64,000 nucleotides of DNA from Deinococcus koreensis. Lineage in GTDB: Bacteria > Deinococcota > Deinococci > Deinococcales > Deinococcaceae. The translations under genes and the position numbers were made by a program. The stretch covers positions 992,001 through 1,056,000 of the forward strand of contig NZ_PPPD01000001.1 in NCBI RefSeq assembly GCF_002901445.1, read 5' to 3'. The number at the start of each line of letters is the position of its first letter. Position 1 is the first letter of the stretch. Shown one piece after another: positions 1 through 10,839 of the stretch. Under the pieces are notes generated by a model. The model was not told where the DNA came from. It saw only the letters and a list, made by a program, of their open reading frames with translations, and made no database searches.

Positions 1-977
1 GGGCCCCGGTGGTCGCCGAAGACGTTTCTCATCAGGGTCTGCACGTTCTGGGTCTCGGGCTCGGAGGCGGCCGAGGGGCCCCGGTAGGTCTCGTTGCAGG
101 GGTCGGCGCTGCTGCCGCCGGTGTTCCACAGGAACGAGAAGTTGCGGTTCAGGTCGGTGCCGAAGGCGCTGGTGGCACAGGCGTTGGTGTTGTTCACGTT
201 CTTGCGCCACGACGCCCCCGCCTCGGCCTTCTTGCGGCCGTCGGGGTTGGTCTGCAGCACCAGCTGGACTTCCTGGGTATCCAGCATCCAGGTCACGTCG
301 GCGTCCTTGCCGTAGTTGCTCAGCAGGTACTCGGCGAAGCGGGTGGTCAGCTCGGCCGGGGTGTACTCGCGGGCGTGGATGGAACCCGTGACCAGCAGCT
401 TGGGTTTCACGCCCGTGGTGGCCTTGTTGGTCAGGGTCAGCACCTGCATGTCGTAGCCGCCCTGATTCCGGGTCTTCAGCCAGGTCGGGCCGATGCTCGT
501 CCAGCTCGCCAGATTCGGGTACTGGGTGACCAGATTCTGCGCGGAGGCGTAGGTCTCCTCGACCGTGCGGTAGCAGGAATAGCCGGGAATGCTCAGCGGC
601 TTGATGCTGGAGGGGGTGTTCGCCTGCTTCGTGGCGGCCTCGTCGATCTTCACGGTCCAGCCGCGCACCAGGGCGGTCACGCGCAGCCGCTCGAAGTCGG
701 GGCGGCCCACGTCCAGCAGCACGTAGCGCTCGGCCCGGGTGCCGCCCACCGGCTCGAAGGTCTTCACGATGTCGATCCAGTCGCGGTCGGTCTTGAAGTC
801 CACGCGGGTCACGACGTTGGGCGTGGAGGCGAACACCGCGCATTCGGCCGGCGTGGCGGCCGAGAGCTGGGCCTCGTTGCCTGGCGTCCCGGCCGAAACA
901 GGCGGCGGGGTCTGGGAGCAGGCACCGAGGAGCAGGGTGACGGTCAGGAACAGGGGGACGCTGAGCGGTCGGTGCAT
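1..977 (-). CDS. M14-family zinc carboxypeptidase, lipoprotein (C-terminus outside window)
   Basis: Secreted metallo-carboxypeptidase that would trim C-terminal residues from peptides outside the cytoplasm. The first 20 residues form a signal peptide ending in the lipobox LLLGAC (Cys20). The zinc motif GSIHAREYTP supplies His201 and Glu204, followed by NPDGRKK and DLNRNF, both typical of M14 enzymes. The start is an ATG preceded by GGAGGA at good spacing, an ordinary Shine-Dalgarno start. The gene reads off the left edge after about 325 codons, so the third zinc ligand and the catalytic Glu cannot be checked. Confidence 0.9.
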   Translation of the reverse strand, partial: MHRPLSVPLFLTVTLLLGACSQTPPPVSAGTPGNEAQLSAATPAECAVFASTPNVVTRVDFKTDRDWIDIVKTFEPVGGTRAERYVLLDVGRPDFERLRVTALVRGWTVKIDEAATKQANTPSSIKPLSIPGYSCYRTVEETYASAQNLVTQYPNLASWTSIGPTWLKTRNQGGYDMQVLTLTNKATTGVKPKLLVTGSIHAREYTPAELTTRFAEYLLSNYGKDADVTWMLDTQEVQLVLQTNPDGRKKAEAGASWRKNVNNTNACATSAFGTDLNRNFSFLWNTGGSSADPCNETYRGPSAASEPETQNVQTLMRNVFGDHRG

Positions 978-1143
978 GAATCCTCCGGATAGGGCGCGGG
1001 CAGAACCTGAACGGCCCTGGGCGCTGAATGTGGCGTGGGCTGAATCTAACATGAGCCCAGCGTGAAGTCGCCCTGAAGCGGTTCCTTCCTCCCGGACGCC
1101 CTGCCCGGATGGTCTGCAGGCAGCCGGCGTACACTCGCCGGAC

Positions 1144-2058
1144 GTGACCCCGCGACCCGCCGCCCCGCTCCCGCTGAACGCCCGCGCGCTGGCCCTGGCG
1201 CTGCTGATCACCTTCATCTGGGGCGTGAACTTCGTGGTCATCAAGTGGTCGGTGGCCGGCGCCCCGCCCCTGCTGGTGGTGGCGCTGCGCTTCACGCTGG
1301 CCGCCCTGCCCGCCGTGTTCCTGGTGCCGCGCCCGGCGGTCAGCGCCCGGCTGCTGTGGGGCTACGGCCTGAGCGTGGGGCTCGTGCAGTTCGGCCTGCT
1401 CTACCTGGCGATCGGCCTGGGTCTGAGCGCCGGCATGGGCTCGCTGCTCATGCAGACCCAGGCGTTTTTCACCGCCCTGCTGGCGGCCCGCGTGCTGGGC
1501 GAGGGCGTGCGCCCCTGGCAGGCTCTAGGCATGGCCCTGGCGTTCGGCGGCATGGCCCTGATCGGGGCCCTCTCCGGCGCCGACGTGCCCCTGCTCCCGC
1601 TGGGCCTGACCCTGCTGGCGGCGCTGGGCTGGGCGACCAGCAACCTGCTGGTGCGGGCCTCGGGCGGCGCGAACGTCTTCTCGCTGGTGATCTGGAGCAG
1701 CCTGATCCCGCCCCTGCCGCTGACCCTGCTGGCCGGGCTGACCAGCGGCTGGGACGCCGTGACCCGTACCCTGCTGCACTCCGGCCCCGGCTTCTGGGCG
1801 GCCATCGCCTTCATGGGGCTGGCGAACACCGTGCTGGGCTTCGGCGTGTGGTCGCTGCTGATCCAGCGCCACGGCGCGGGCCGGATCGCGCCCCTCTCGC
1901 TGCTGGTGCCGGTTTTCGGCGTGCTGGCCAGCGCGCTGGTCTTTCAGGAAGGCTTCCCGCCCGGCAAGGCCCTGGGCGCGGCCCTGGTGTTCGTGGGGCT
2001 GGGCCTGCACGTCTTCGGCGGCCGCTGGTGGCGGAGCCGGCGGGCGGCACTGAGCTGA
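1144..2058 (+). CDS. EamA/DMT-family transporter
   Basis: Integral membrane protein of 304 residues with about ten hydrophobic segments arranged as two EamA repeats, the layout of drug/metabolite exporters. The first helix carries FIWGVNFVVIKW, close to the family's usual N-terminal W-G-x-N-F pattern. Substrate cannot be told; amino acid or metabolite export is typical of the family. The GTG start lies 8 nt after a TACACT box (1130-1135), so the message is probably leaderless. It stands alone between the divergent carboxypeptidase and the phosphatase gene, 51 nt from the latter. Confidence 0.88.
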   Translation: MTPRPAAPLPLNARALALALLITFIWGVNFVVIKWSVAGAPPLLVVALRFTLAALPAVFLVPRPAVSARLLWGYGLSVGLVQFGLLYLAIGLGLSAGMGSLLMQTQAFFTALLAARVLGEGVRPWQALGMALAFGGMALIGALSGADVPLLPLGLTLLAALGWATSNLLVRASGGANVFSLVIWSSLIPPLPLTLLAGLTSGWDAVTRTLLHSGPGFWAAIAFMGLANTVLGFGVWSLLIQRHGAGRIAPLSLLVPVFGVLASALVFQEGFPPGKALGAALVFVGLGLHVFGGRWWRSRRAALS

Positions 2059-2109
2059 GGCGCCGCCCCAGGCGCCCAGGGGCTCATCCGGTGGCTTACC
2101 CTGGAGCCC

Positions 2110-2895
2110 ATGTCCCCTCCCCTCTTCGACTCCCACCTGCACACGCCCCTGTGCGGCCACGCGACCGGCACCCCCCGCGAGTACGCCCAGGCCGCCCTGG
2201 ACGCCGGCCTTTCGGGCCTGTGCTTCACCGACCACATGCCCATGCCCTCCTGGTACGACGCCCCGTGGCGGATGCGACGTGAGCAGCTGGCACAGTACGT
2301 GGACGAGGTGGCCGCCGTGCAGGCCGAGTTTGCCGGGCGGCTGGAGGTCAGGCTGGGACTGGAAGCCGACTTCCACCCCGGCACGGAGCGGTTCGTGGAG
2401 AACGTGCTCAATGCCCACGACTGGGACTACGTGATCGGCAGCGTCCACTACATCGGGGCCTGGGGCTTCGACAACCCGGAGTTCGTGGCCGAATACGACT
2501 CGCGCGACCTGCGCGGCCTGTACCGCGAGTACTACCTGCTGGTCGAGGGCGCGGCGAAATCGGGCCTGTTCGATTCCATCGGGCACCTCGACCTGCCCAA
2601 GAAGTTCGGCCACCTCGACCCCGACGGCTACGCGGCCCTGCACGCACTGGACGTGGTGGCTGAAAGCGGCCTGAGCCTGGACTTCAACACCGCCGGCTGG
2701 CGCAAGCCCGTGGCCGAGGCCTACCCCGCCCCGAACCTGACCCGCGCCGCCGCCGAGCGCGGCATCGGGTTCGTGCTGGGTTCCGATGCCCACAGGCCCA
2801 GGGAGGTCGGCTTCCGCTTCACCGACGCCATCAAGCAGATCCACGACGTGGGCGGCCGGATCGTGACCTACGAGGGCCGGGGGCGGCACGGGTAG
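2110..2895 (+). CDS. hisK: Histidinol-phosphatase, PHP family (HisJ/HisK type)
   Basis: Predicted to remove phosphate from L-histidinol phosphate, the penultimate step of histidine synthesis. The 261-residue protein opens with FDSHLHTPLCGHATG and continues with TDHMP, a Glu-containing LGLEADFHPG segment, IGSVHYIG, GHLDLPKKFG and GSDAHRP, which are the metal-binding motifs of the PHP phosphoesterase fold in order. Length fits the HisK/HisJ family (about 260-280). The ATG is 7 nt after TACCCT (2097-2102), suggesting a leaderless message. Other PHP phosphatases look similar, so the substrate is inferred from the family. Confidence 0.85.
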   Translation: MSPPLFDSHLHTPLCGHATGTPREYAQAALDAGLSGLCFTDHMPMPSWYDAPWRMRREQLAQYVDEVAAVQAEFAGRLEVRLGLEADFHPGTERFVENVLNAHDWDYVIGSVHYIGAWGFDNPEFVAEYDSRDLRGLYREYYLLVEGAAKSGLFDSIGHLDLPKKFGHLDPDGYAALHALDVVAESGLSLDFNTAGWRKPVAEAYPAPNLTRAAAERGIGFVLGSDAHRPREVGFRFTDAIKQIHDVGGRIVTYEGRGRHG

Positions 2896-2901
2896 GGGGC
2901 C

Positions 2902-2993
2902 TGAGCTCTGTGTCGTGAGCCCTGAGCTATGAGCTATAGGCTATGAGCGAAAGCAACTCAGAGGCTGAAGCTCGCCTCAGAGCCCAGAGCTCA
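2902..2993. repeat. Interspersed inverted repeat of the GAGCTAT type, copy 1
   Basis: The spacer after the phosphatase gene consists of short degenerate units such as TGAGC, CTATGAGC and GAGCTATAGG on the left and CTCAGAG, AGCCCAGAGCTCA on the right. The outer arms TGAGCTCTG (2902-2910) and CAGAGCTCA (2985-2993) are exact inverted copies, so transcripts could fold into a long imperfect hairpin. The same kind of sequence fills the spacer at 8791-8870, so this is a repeat family and not a chance palindrome. Confidence 0.7.
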
Positions 2994-3025
2994 CCGCCCT
3001 CCTGCAGCCCCGCTACTCTGAACCC

Positions 3026-4738
<1,713 letters not shown>

Positions 4739-4852
4739 TCGACTGGGGATGAGCCCCATCCCGGTTACGTCGAGAACGGGCACGGGAACCTGAAGTGGTT
4801 GGGCACCACGCTGATTGTGTGGACGGGACGCAGGTTCGCTAGGCTGAGCCGT

Positions 4853-5353
4853 ATGAGGCAGCCCAGGCAGCGTGCAGGGACAGCGAAGCCACCAACCCTG
4901 TTCATCATGGTCGGCCTGCCCGGCTCCGGGAAAACCACGCTCGCAAAGGAACTGGAGATTCAGCATCACGCCCTGCGACTCACGAAGGACGACTGGATGA
5001 TGCCTCTGTTCGGCTGGGGTGAGTTCGGGGATCAGCGTGAGCTGGTCGAGGCGCTGCTCTGGAACATGGGAGCGCGGGCCCTGACCCTGGGCGTGAATGT
5101 GGTGCTCGACTACGGCTTATGGGCACGCTCGGAGCGCGAGGACTACCGTGCCCGGGCGCTGGCGCTGGGCGCGCGGGTCGATGTCCGATTCCTGGACGTG
5201 CCTCATGAAGAACTCTGGCGCAGGGTCCAGGCCCGCAACGCGCGGCCTGGGGCGGGTGATGTGCCGATCAGCGCAGAGCAACTGCAGCAGTACGGAACCA
5301 TGTTCCAGCGGCCCACCGAGGACGAAATGGCCAGCTGGCGAACGCCTGAATGA
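4853..5353 (+). CDS. AAA_33-type ATP-binding protein, P-loop kinase-like
   Basis: Small P-loop protein of 166 residues. The Walker A motif LPGSGKTTLAKELE follows a beta strand LFIMVGLPG, and a later DDWMMPLFGW segment and LDYGLW resemble the zeta-toxin/polynucleotide-kinase-like AAA_33 family. These enzymes phosphorylate small molecules or nucleic acid ends, but the substrate here is unknown. An upstream GTG/ATG extension exists in frame, but the ATG at 4853 is chosen because TAGGCT (4840-4845) lies 7 nt before it, the leaderless pattern seen across this window. No partner antitoxin is visible nearby. Confidence 0.75.
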   Translation: MRQPRQRAGTAKPPTLFIMVGLPGSGKTTLAKELEIQHHALRLTKDDWMMPLFGWGEFGDQRELVEALLWNMGARALTLGVNVVLDYGLWARSEREDYRARALALGARVDVRFLDVPHEELWRRVQARNARPGAGDVPISAEQLQQYGTMFQRPTEDEMASWRTPE

Positions 5354-5385
5354 CCAGCGTCAACCTCCACCACACCCCCCCCCCT

Positions 5386-5410
5386 CGGCACGATCCCTCC
5401 CCCCGTGCCG
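5386..5410. terminator. Possible bidirectional terminator between convergent genes
   Basis: CGGCACG (5386-5392) and CGTGCCG (5404-5410) form a perfect 7-bp stem with an 11-nt C-rich loop between the convergent P-loop kinase and FadR-type genes. There is no clear U-tract, so termination is inferred mainly from the position. Confidence 0.4.
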
Positions 5411-5441
5411 GTCAAGCTGAAGAGGTCTGTCTTCCGTCCCC

Positions 5442-6437
5442 TTACCCGTACCGCTTCTCCAGCAGGCCGCTCAGGGCGTGCCATTCGGCCTGTTTGCCGT
5501 CCGGGAGCTGCCGGGCCAGGTTGCCCAGATAGCGGCCCAGGTGGCTGCGGGTCACGGCGTCCGGGTCGAGGCCCAGCTCGCTGGCGGCCTCGGGAATGAG
5601 CACCTCGGCCATGGGGCCGATCAGGCGGGTCAGGTTCCAGTGGAGGTCTTCCAGGAACTCCGGGCCCAGGGGCGCTTCCGGCAGATCCGGCAGGCCCAGG
5701 GCGCGTTCCAGCGTGCCGCCCTCGGTGGTCTGGTCGAGCATGTGGTCGAAGGCCCGCGTGGCGCTGTCCGGGTCGCGCCGGATGATGCCGTGGATGATCT
5801 GCTCGTGCGTGGTGTACAGCGCCGGAAAGCGCCCGCGCTGCATCAGGTCGGTGCTGATGGCCCGCAGCAGGTTCGCCAGCGGCATGTGGATGGCCCGCAG
5901 CAGCCGCAGCACCACCGGGTTGCCGGCCGCCCGCGCGATCGCCATATGCAGGGCGAGGTCGGCCTGGATGAAGGCCTCGGGCTCGCCCTGGGCGTCGCGC
6001 ATCCGGTGCAGATGCTCCAGCAGCTCGGTGTGCTGTTCCGGCATGGCGTGCAGGGCGGCCTGTGCGATGGTGTAGTGCTCCAGCACCTGCCGGGTGTCGA
6101 GGAAGGCGTGGGCCTCGGCCTCGTCGTGCACGGCGCCCAGCCAGAGGTTGATGCTGGGGGCCTGCTGGGTCACGGGCAGGATCACCGTGCCGCGTCCGGG
6201 GCGGGCGTCGAGCACCCCGGACGCCGACAGGATCGAGATCGCCTCGCGCACGGCGGCCACCGAGGTGCCGTAGCGCTGGGCGAGTTCGCGCTGGCTGGGC
6301 AGCGTGTCGCCGGGCCGAATCGAGCCGTCGAGCAGCAGGCCCTGGATGTGCCGCGCGATGTGTTCACCCAGCGAGCGCTTCTCCAGCGGCTCCATGTCGA
6401 AGTGCTCGCTCATGCCGGGGGTGCCGGGCGTGCTCAT
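5442..6437 (-). CDS. FadR-type GntR transcription regulator with FCD domain
   Basis: DNA-binding regulator of 331 residues. The N-terminal winged helix (about 15-85) shows LPSQRELAQRYGTSVAAVREA and ILSASGVLDARPGRGT, the classic GntR recognition helix and wing. An all-helical FCD effector domain follows, with DLALHMAIARAAGN and HEQIIHGIIRRD supplying the usual Asp/His metal or ligand sites. About 80 extra C-terminal residues are beyond the normal FadR length (about 230-250) and are unassigned. Its ATG overlaps the stop of the HAMP gene by ATGA, so the two are co-translated. Divergent position to the liv operon suggests it controls amino acid uptake; this is inference. Confidence 0.88.
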   Translation of the reverse strand: MSTPGTPGMSEHFDMEPLEKRSLGEHIARHIQGLLLDGSIRPGDTLPSQRELAQRYGTSVAAVREAISILSASGVLDARPGRGTVILPVTQQAPSINLWLGAVHDEAEAHAFLDTRQVLEHYTIAQAALHAMPEQHTELLEHLHRMRDAQGEPEAFIQADLALHMAIARAAGNPVVLRLLRAIHMPLANLLRAISTDLMQRGRFPALYTTHEQIIHGIIRRDPDSATRAFDHMLDQTTEGGTLERALGLPDLPEAPLGPEFLEDLHWNLTRLIGPMAEVLIPEAASELGLDPDAVTRSHLGRYLGNLARQLPDGKQAEWHALSGLLEKRYG

Positions 6438-7387
6438 GGGCCTTTCCCGCCGGGCAGCAGGCGGCTCAGCGCCAGGTGCAGACTGACCCGCAGGCGTTCC
6501 AGCGCGGTCACCAGATCGTGCAGCTCGTCGTTGCTGCCCAGCTGCCGGGCATCGAGCGGCTCGTGCAGGCGCCCCAGGCTGGCGTGGTGGGCCGCGTCGG
6601 TGATCGCCAGGATCACGCGCACCAGCCCCCGCACCGCGCGGTAGGCGGCCAGCGCGGCCAGCAGCGCCACCACGGCGCCCGCCAGCAGCACCAGATACAG
6701 CTGCCGGTCGAGCACGCCGCCCAGTTCGTTCAGGGTCACCCCGATGTCCAGGCGGAACAGCAGCGCGCCGGGCGGCTGCGGCGTGCCGGGAAAGCGCAGG
6801 GCGCGGCCACGCGGCGTCTCGTAGACCTCCACCTGCGTGAGTTCGGTGGCCTGGGTCTGGCCCTGCACCTTCTCCAACGCGGCGATCCGCTCCTGCAGGT
6901 GCTGGCGCACGCTCTCTGGCGTGCCGGGCTCCAGCGCGGCCAGCGCGGCGCGGTAGGCCTCGGCGCGGCGGTCGGTGAGGCGCAGGTGCGTGCCGCCGGG
7001 GTGGTCACGCCGGAACTCGTCCAGGCGGGCGCGCAGATACCAGTCGCTGTCCGGCGTGTCGGAGGTGAAGAAGCGCAGCTCCTGGCCCGCCGGCTGCACG
7101 TCGATAAAGGCCACGCTGGGCGAGGCGACCGCCGCGCGCAGCTGGGTCTCCACCAGGTTCAGATCCTGCACGTCCAGCGTGGAGGCCAGCAGCCCCGCCA
7201 CCGAGGTGCTCAGGTTGCGCGAGATGGCGTCCAGGGCGGCGCGGCGCTGCACGGTCAGGATCAGCGCGGTCAGCAGCCCCAGCACCAGCACCGGCAGCAC
7301 CGCGATCAGCAGCGCCTTGACGCGCAGGCTGATGCGCCGCCGGACGCGGGGCACACTCAGGGGGGCGGGGGTGGTCGTGACCGTCAT
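6434..7387 (-). CDS. Membrane sensor with extracytoplasmic domain and HAMP domain, no output domain
   Basis: A 317-residue protein with one transmembrane helix near residues 25-48, an extracytoplasmic region of about 180 residues, a second helix near 228-250 (LYLVLLAGAVVALLAALAAY), and a HAMP-like segment up to about 305 that holds VRGLVRVILAITDAAHHASLGRL. It ends there: there is no histidine kinase, cyclase or methyl-accepting domain. The architecture is that of a chemoreceptor or kinase cut off after HAMP. It is the first gene of a coupled pair with the FadR-type regulator and is divergent from the liv operon, so it may sense an extracellular amino acid or modulate that regulator. Function unknown. 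Confidence 0.72.
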   Translation of the reverse strand: MTVTTTPAPLSVPRVRRRISLRVKALLIAVLPVLVLGLLTALILTVQRRAALDAISRNLSTSVAGLLASTLDVQDLNLVETQLRAAVASPSVAFIDVQPAGQELRFFTSDTPDSDWYLRARLDEFRRDHPGGTHLRLTDRRAEAYRAALAALEPGTPESVRQHLQERIAALEKVQGQTQATELTQVEVYETPRGRALRFPGTPQPPGALLFRLDIGVTLNELGGVLDRQLYLVLLAGAVVALLAALAAYRAVRGLVRVILAITDAAHHASLGRLHEPLDARQLGSNDELHDLVTALERLRVSLHLALSRLLPGGKGP

Positions 7388-7434
7388 GGGCGCTCCAGGG
7401 GGCCGGAAGAACAGGCTCGGAAGGGGGCGGTAAA

Positions 7435-7500
7435 GTTTGAACCCAGTCCATTGATCTGAACATTCAAACAGTTGACTTGATGGTGGGCTCAGCCTACACT
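7435..7500 (+). promoter_or_regulatory. liv operon promoter with upstream inverted repeat
   Basis: TTGACT (7472-7477) and TACACT (7495-7500) are separated by exactly 17 nt, a near-consensus sigma-70-type promoter reading toward the substrate-binding protein gene, with a leader of about 120 nt. Immediately upstream, GTTTGAA (7435-7441) and TTCAAAC (7463-7469) form a perfect 7-bp inverted repeat with 21 nt between the arms. This is a good candidate operator for the divergently encoded FadR-type regulator. Confidence 0.7.
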
Positions 7501-7626
7501 CACCGGGTCACACAACACAAGACCGCCGCGTGCGCGCCAGCCCCTGGCCACGCGTCGGCTCCAGCGACATACACGTCATCTGGCAGGTCGTCTGGAGAGC
7601 GCGGGTTTGCCCGCACAAGGAGTCTT

Positions 7627-8784
<1,158 letters not shown>

Positions 8785-8790
8785 GGCGCT

Positions 8791-8870
8791 GTGTGCTCTG
8801 AGTTGTGAGCTGTGAGCAAGAGCCTCCATCGTCAGCCCGTTCATAGCCCATAGCCCAGAGCTTAGAGCCC
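8791..8870. repeat. Interspersed inverted repeat of the GAGCTAT type, copy 2
   Basis: The first part of the spacer after the binding-protein gene has left-arm units GCTCTGAG, TTGTGAGCTGTGAGC and right-arm units TCATAGCCCATAGCCCAGAGC and TTAGAGCC. The arms are imperfect inverted copies of each other and match the spacer at 2902-2993 in unit sequence and layout. The element would be transcribed within the liv operon and could fold into a long stem. Confidence 0.68.
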
Positions 8871-8875
8871 TCCCC

Positions 8876-8902
8876 GCCGTCAGCCCCCTGAACGCTGACG
8901 GC
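8876..8902 (+). promoter_or_regulatory. Intra-operon hairpin between binding-protein gene and livH
   Basis: GCCGTCAG (8876-8883) and CTGACGGC (8895-8902) form a perfect 8-bp stem with an 11-nt loop, followed by GTTTCCTT. It lies 20 nt before livH. In ABC operons such stems commonly terminate or stabilise the upstream message so that the binding protein is made in excess; that role is inferred here. Confidence 0.65.
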
Positions 8903-8922
8903 GTTTCCTTGAAAGGAGCCAC

Positions 8923-9897
8923 ATGGAGCTGAGTCAATTCGTCCAGAACCTCATGAACGGGCTGGCCATCGGGAGCGTCTACGCGATCTTCGCGCTGGGC
9001 TACACGCTGGTCTTCTCGATCCTGGGGATCATCAATTTCGCGCACGGGGCGGTGTTCACGCTGGGCGCGTATTTCACGTACACGCTGGTCGTGGGACAGT
9101 TCGAGAACAACGGGCTCCTCAAGGGCATCAACCTGTTCCCGAACGGTTCCCCCTTCTCCGGGCAGCCGCTGACCTTCGCGCTCGCTACGCTGCTCGGGGC
9201 CATCGGCGCGGGGCTGGTAGCGGTGCTGATCGAGCGCCTCGCCTTCCGGCCCATGCGCTCGCGCGGCGCCGACCCGCTGCTGGCGCTGGTCAGCTCGCTG
9301 GGGGTGGCGCTGGTGATCGTGAACCTGATCCAGCTTCTGGTGGGCGCGGAGATCTACAACTTCCCCTCGGACGCCTACGGCGATACGCCACCCGCGCTGT
9401 CGTTCGTGCTGGGCGGCAAGGTCGTGATCATCCGCACTGTGCAGGTCATCATCTTCGCGGTCAGTCTGGTGATGCTCGCCATCCTGGGGTACGTGATCGG
9501 CCGCACCAAGATCGGCAAGGCGCTGCGGGCGGTGGCCGAGAGCCCCAGCACGGCCTCGCTGCTGGGCATCTCGGTCGACCGCTTCATCCTGATCACCTTC
9601 TTCCTGTCGGGCTTCCTGGGTGGGCTGGCCGGCACGCTGGTGGGCACGGCCTTCGGCGTGGCCGGGCCGTATTTCGGCGTGGTGTACGGACTCAAGGGGC
9701 TCGCGGTGATCGTGCTGGGCGGCCTGGGCTCCATTCCGGGCGCCGTGCTGGGCGGGCTGGTGATCGGGCTGGCCGAGGCCTTCGTGCCGGCGGATTACTC
9801 GGCCTACAAGGACGCCGTGGCCTTCGCGCTGCTGTTCATCATCCTGCTCGTGCGCCCGCAGGGGCTGCTGGGCAAGAACGCGATCCAGAAGGTATAA
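8923..9897 (+). CDS. livH: Branched-chain amino acid ABC transporter permease LivH-type
   Basis: First permease subunit, 324 residues, with at least eight hydrophobic helices. The opening FVQNLMNGLAIGSVYAIFAL and ILGIINFAHGAVFTLGAY are hallmark LivH sequences, and LRAVAESPSTASLLGI with FFLSGFLGGLAGTLVG is the conserved coupling-loop region that contacts the ATPase. A strong AAGGAG precedes the ATG. It follows the hairpin after the binding-protein gene and is 3 nt from livM, so it is co-transcribed with livMGF. Confidence 0.93.
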   Translation: MELSQFVQNLMNGLAIGSVYAIFALGYTLVFSILGIINFAHGAVFTLGAYFTYTLVVGQFENNGLLKGINLFPNGSPFSGQPLTFALATLLGAIGAGLVAVLIERLAFRPMRSRGADPLLALVSSLGVALVIVNLIQLLVGAEIYNFPSDAYGDTPPALSFVLGGKVVIIRTVQVIIFAVSLVMLAILGYVIGRTKIGKALRAVAESPSTASLLGISVDRFILITFFLSGFLGGLAGTLVGTAFGVAGPYFGVVYGLKGLAVIVLGGLGSIPGAVLGGLVIGLAEAFVPADYSAYKDAVAFALLFIILLVRPQGLLGKNAIQKV

Positions 9898-9900
9898 GCC

Positions 9901-10839
9901 ATGACCGACTTTCTCTCCACCTACGGCTTCCTGATCGTGACCATGATCCAGGCGGGCCTGCTGGGCCTCAGCCTGTACTTTCCCCTGCAGGCCGGACAAC
10001 TGAGCCTCGCCTCGCCCGGCTTCTACGCGCTGGGCGGCTACGTGGCGGCGATCATGCTGACCAACCCCGCCTTCGCCGGGCTCCGTGACGCGCTGGGGAA
10101 CGGCGTGTTCGTGCTGACCTGGGTCGTGGCGGCCGTGCTCAGCGGCCTGCTGGGCCTGGCGGTCGGCGTGCCGGCGCTGCGGCTGCGCGGCATTTATCTG
10201 GCGCTGGCGACCATCGCTTTCGTGGAGATCCTGCGCGTCGTGTCGCTGAACCTGAGCTTCACGGGCGGCGCGGTGGGCATCTTCGGGATTCCGCAGAGCT
10301 TCGGCTTCCAGGATCGCTGGCAGTACATCTTCATCTTCGGGCCGCTGCTGATCCTGACCCTGCTGTTCGCGCGGCAGCTGGAACGCTCGCGGGTGGGCCG
10401 CGCCCTGCGCGCCATCCGCGAGGACGAGCTGGCCGCCGACGCCATGGGCGTGCCGCCCACCCAGTACAAGGTGCTGGCCTTCGTGATCGGCGCGGTGCTG
10501 GCCGGCATCGTGGGCGCCATGAGCGCGCCCTTCCTGAACACCTGGAACGCCAAGCAGGGCACCTTCGACGCCTCCATCGCCATCCTGGCCTTCGTGCTGA
10601 TCGGGGGCTCGCGCAACATCTGGGGGCCGGTGGTGGGCGGCGCGCTGCTGACCGCCATTCCCGAGGTGCTGCGCTTCCTGGCCGACTGGCGCCTGGTGAT
10701 CAACGGCCTGGTGCTGGTCGTGGCCAGCCTGTACCTGCCGCAGGGCATCGTGGGCGCGCTGGAACGCCTGCGCCGCGCCCCGCCGCCGCAGCGGCCCGCC
10801 TCTCCCCCACCCCTGCCCACCGCCGAGGTCAAACCATGA
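9901..10839 (+). CDS. livM: Branched-chain amino acid ABC transporter permease LivM-type
   Basis: Second permease subunit, 312 residues, pairing with LivH in the membrane. It shows LSLYFPLQAGQLSLASPGFYALGGY at the N-terminus, LRGIYLALATIAFVEILRVV, and the coupling-loop region GRALRAIREDELAADAMGVP typical of LivM. The C-terminus carries a short proline-rich tail. The gene ends in ATGA overlap with livG, indicating translational coupling. Confidence 0.92.
   Translation: MTDFLSTYGFLIVTMIQAGLLGLSLYFPLQAGQLSLASPGFYALGGYVAAIMLTNPAFAGLRDALGNGVFVLTWVVAAVLSGLLGLAVGVPALRLRGIYLALATIAFVEILRVVSLNLSFTGGAVGIFGIPQSFGFQDRWQYIFIFGPLLILTLLFARQLERSRVGRALRAIREDELAADAMGVPPTQYKVLAFVIGAVLAGIVGAMSAPFLNTWNAKQGTFDASIAILAFVLIGGSRNIWGPVVGGALLTAIPEVLRFLADWRLVINGLVLVVASLYLPQGIVGALERLRRAPPPQRPASPPPLPTAEVKP

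Noticed and set aside
9..992. Long plus-strand reading frame over the carboxypeptidase gene
   Set aside because: It is antisense to a clear M14 gene, and its translation is a Gly/Val/His-rich mixture typical of GC-rich shadow frames.
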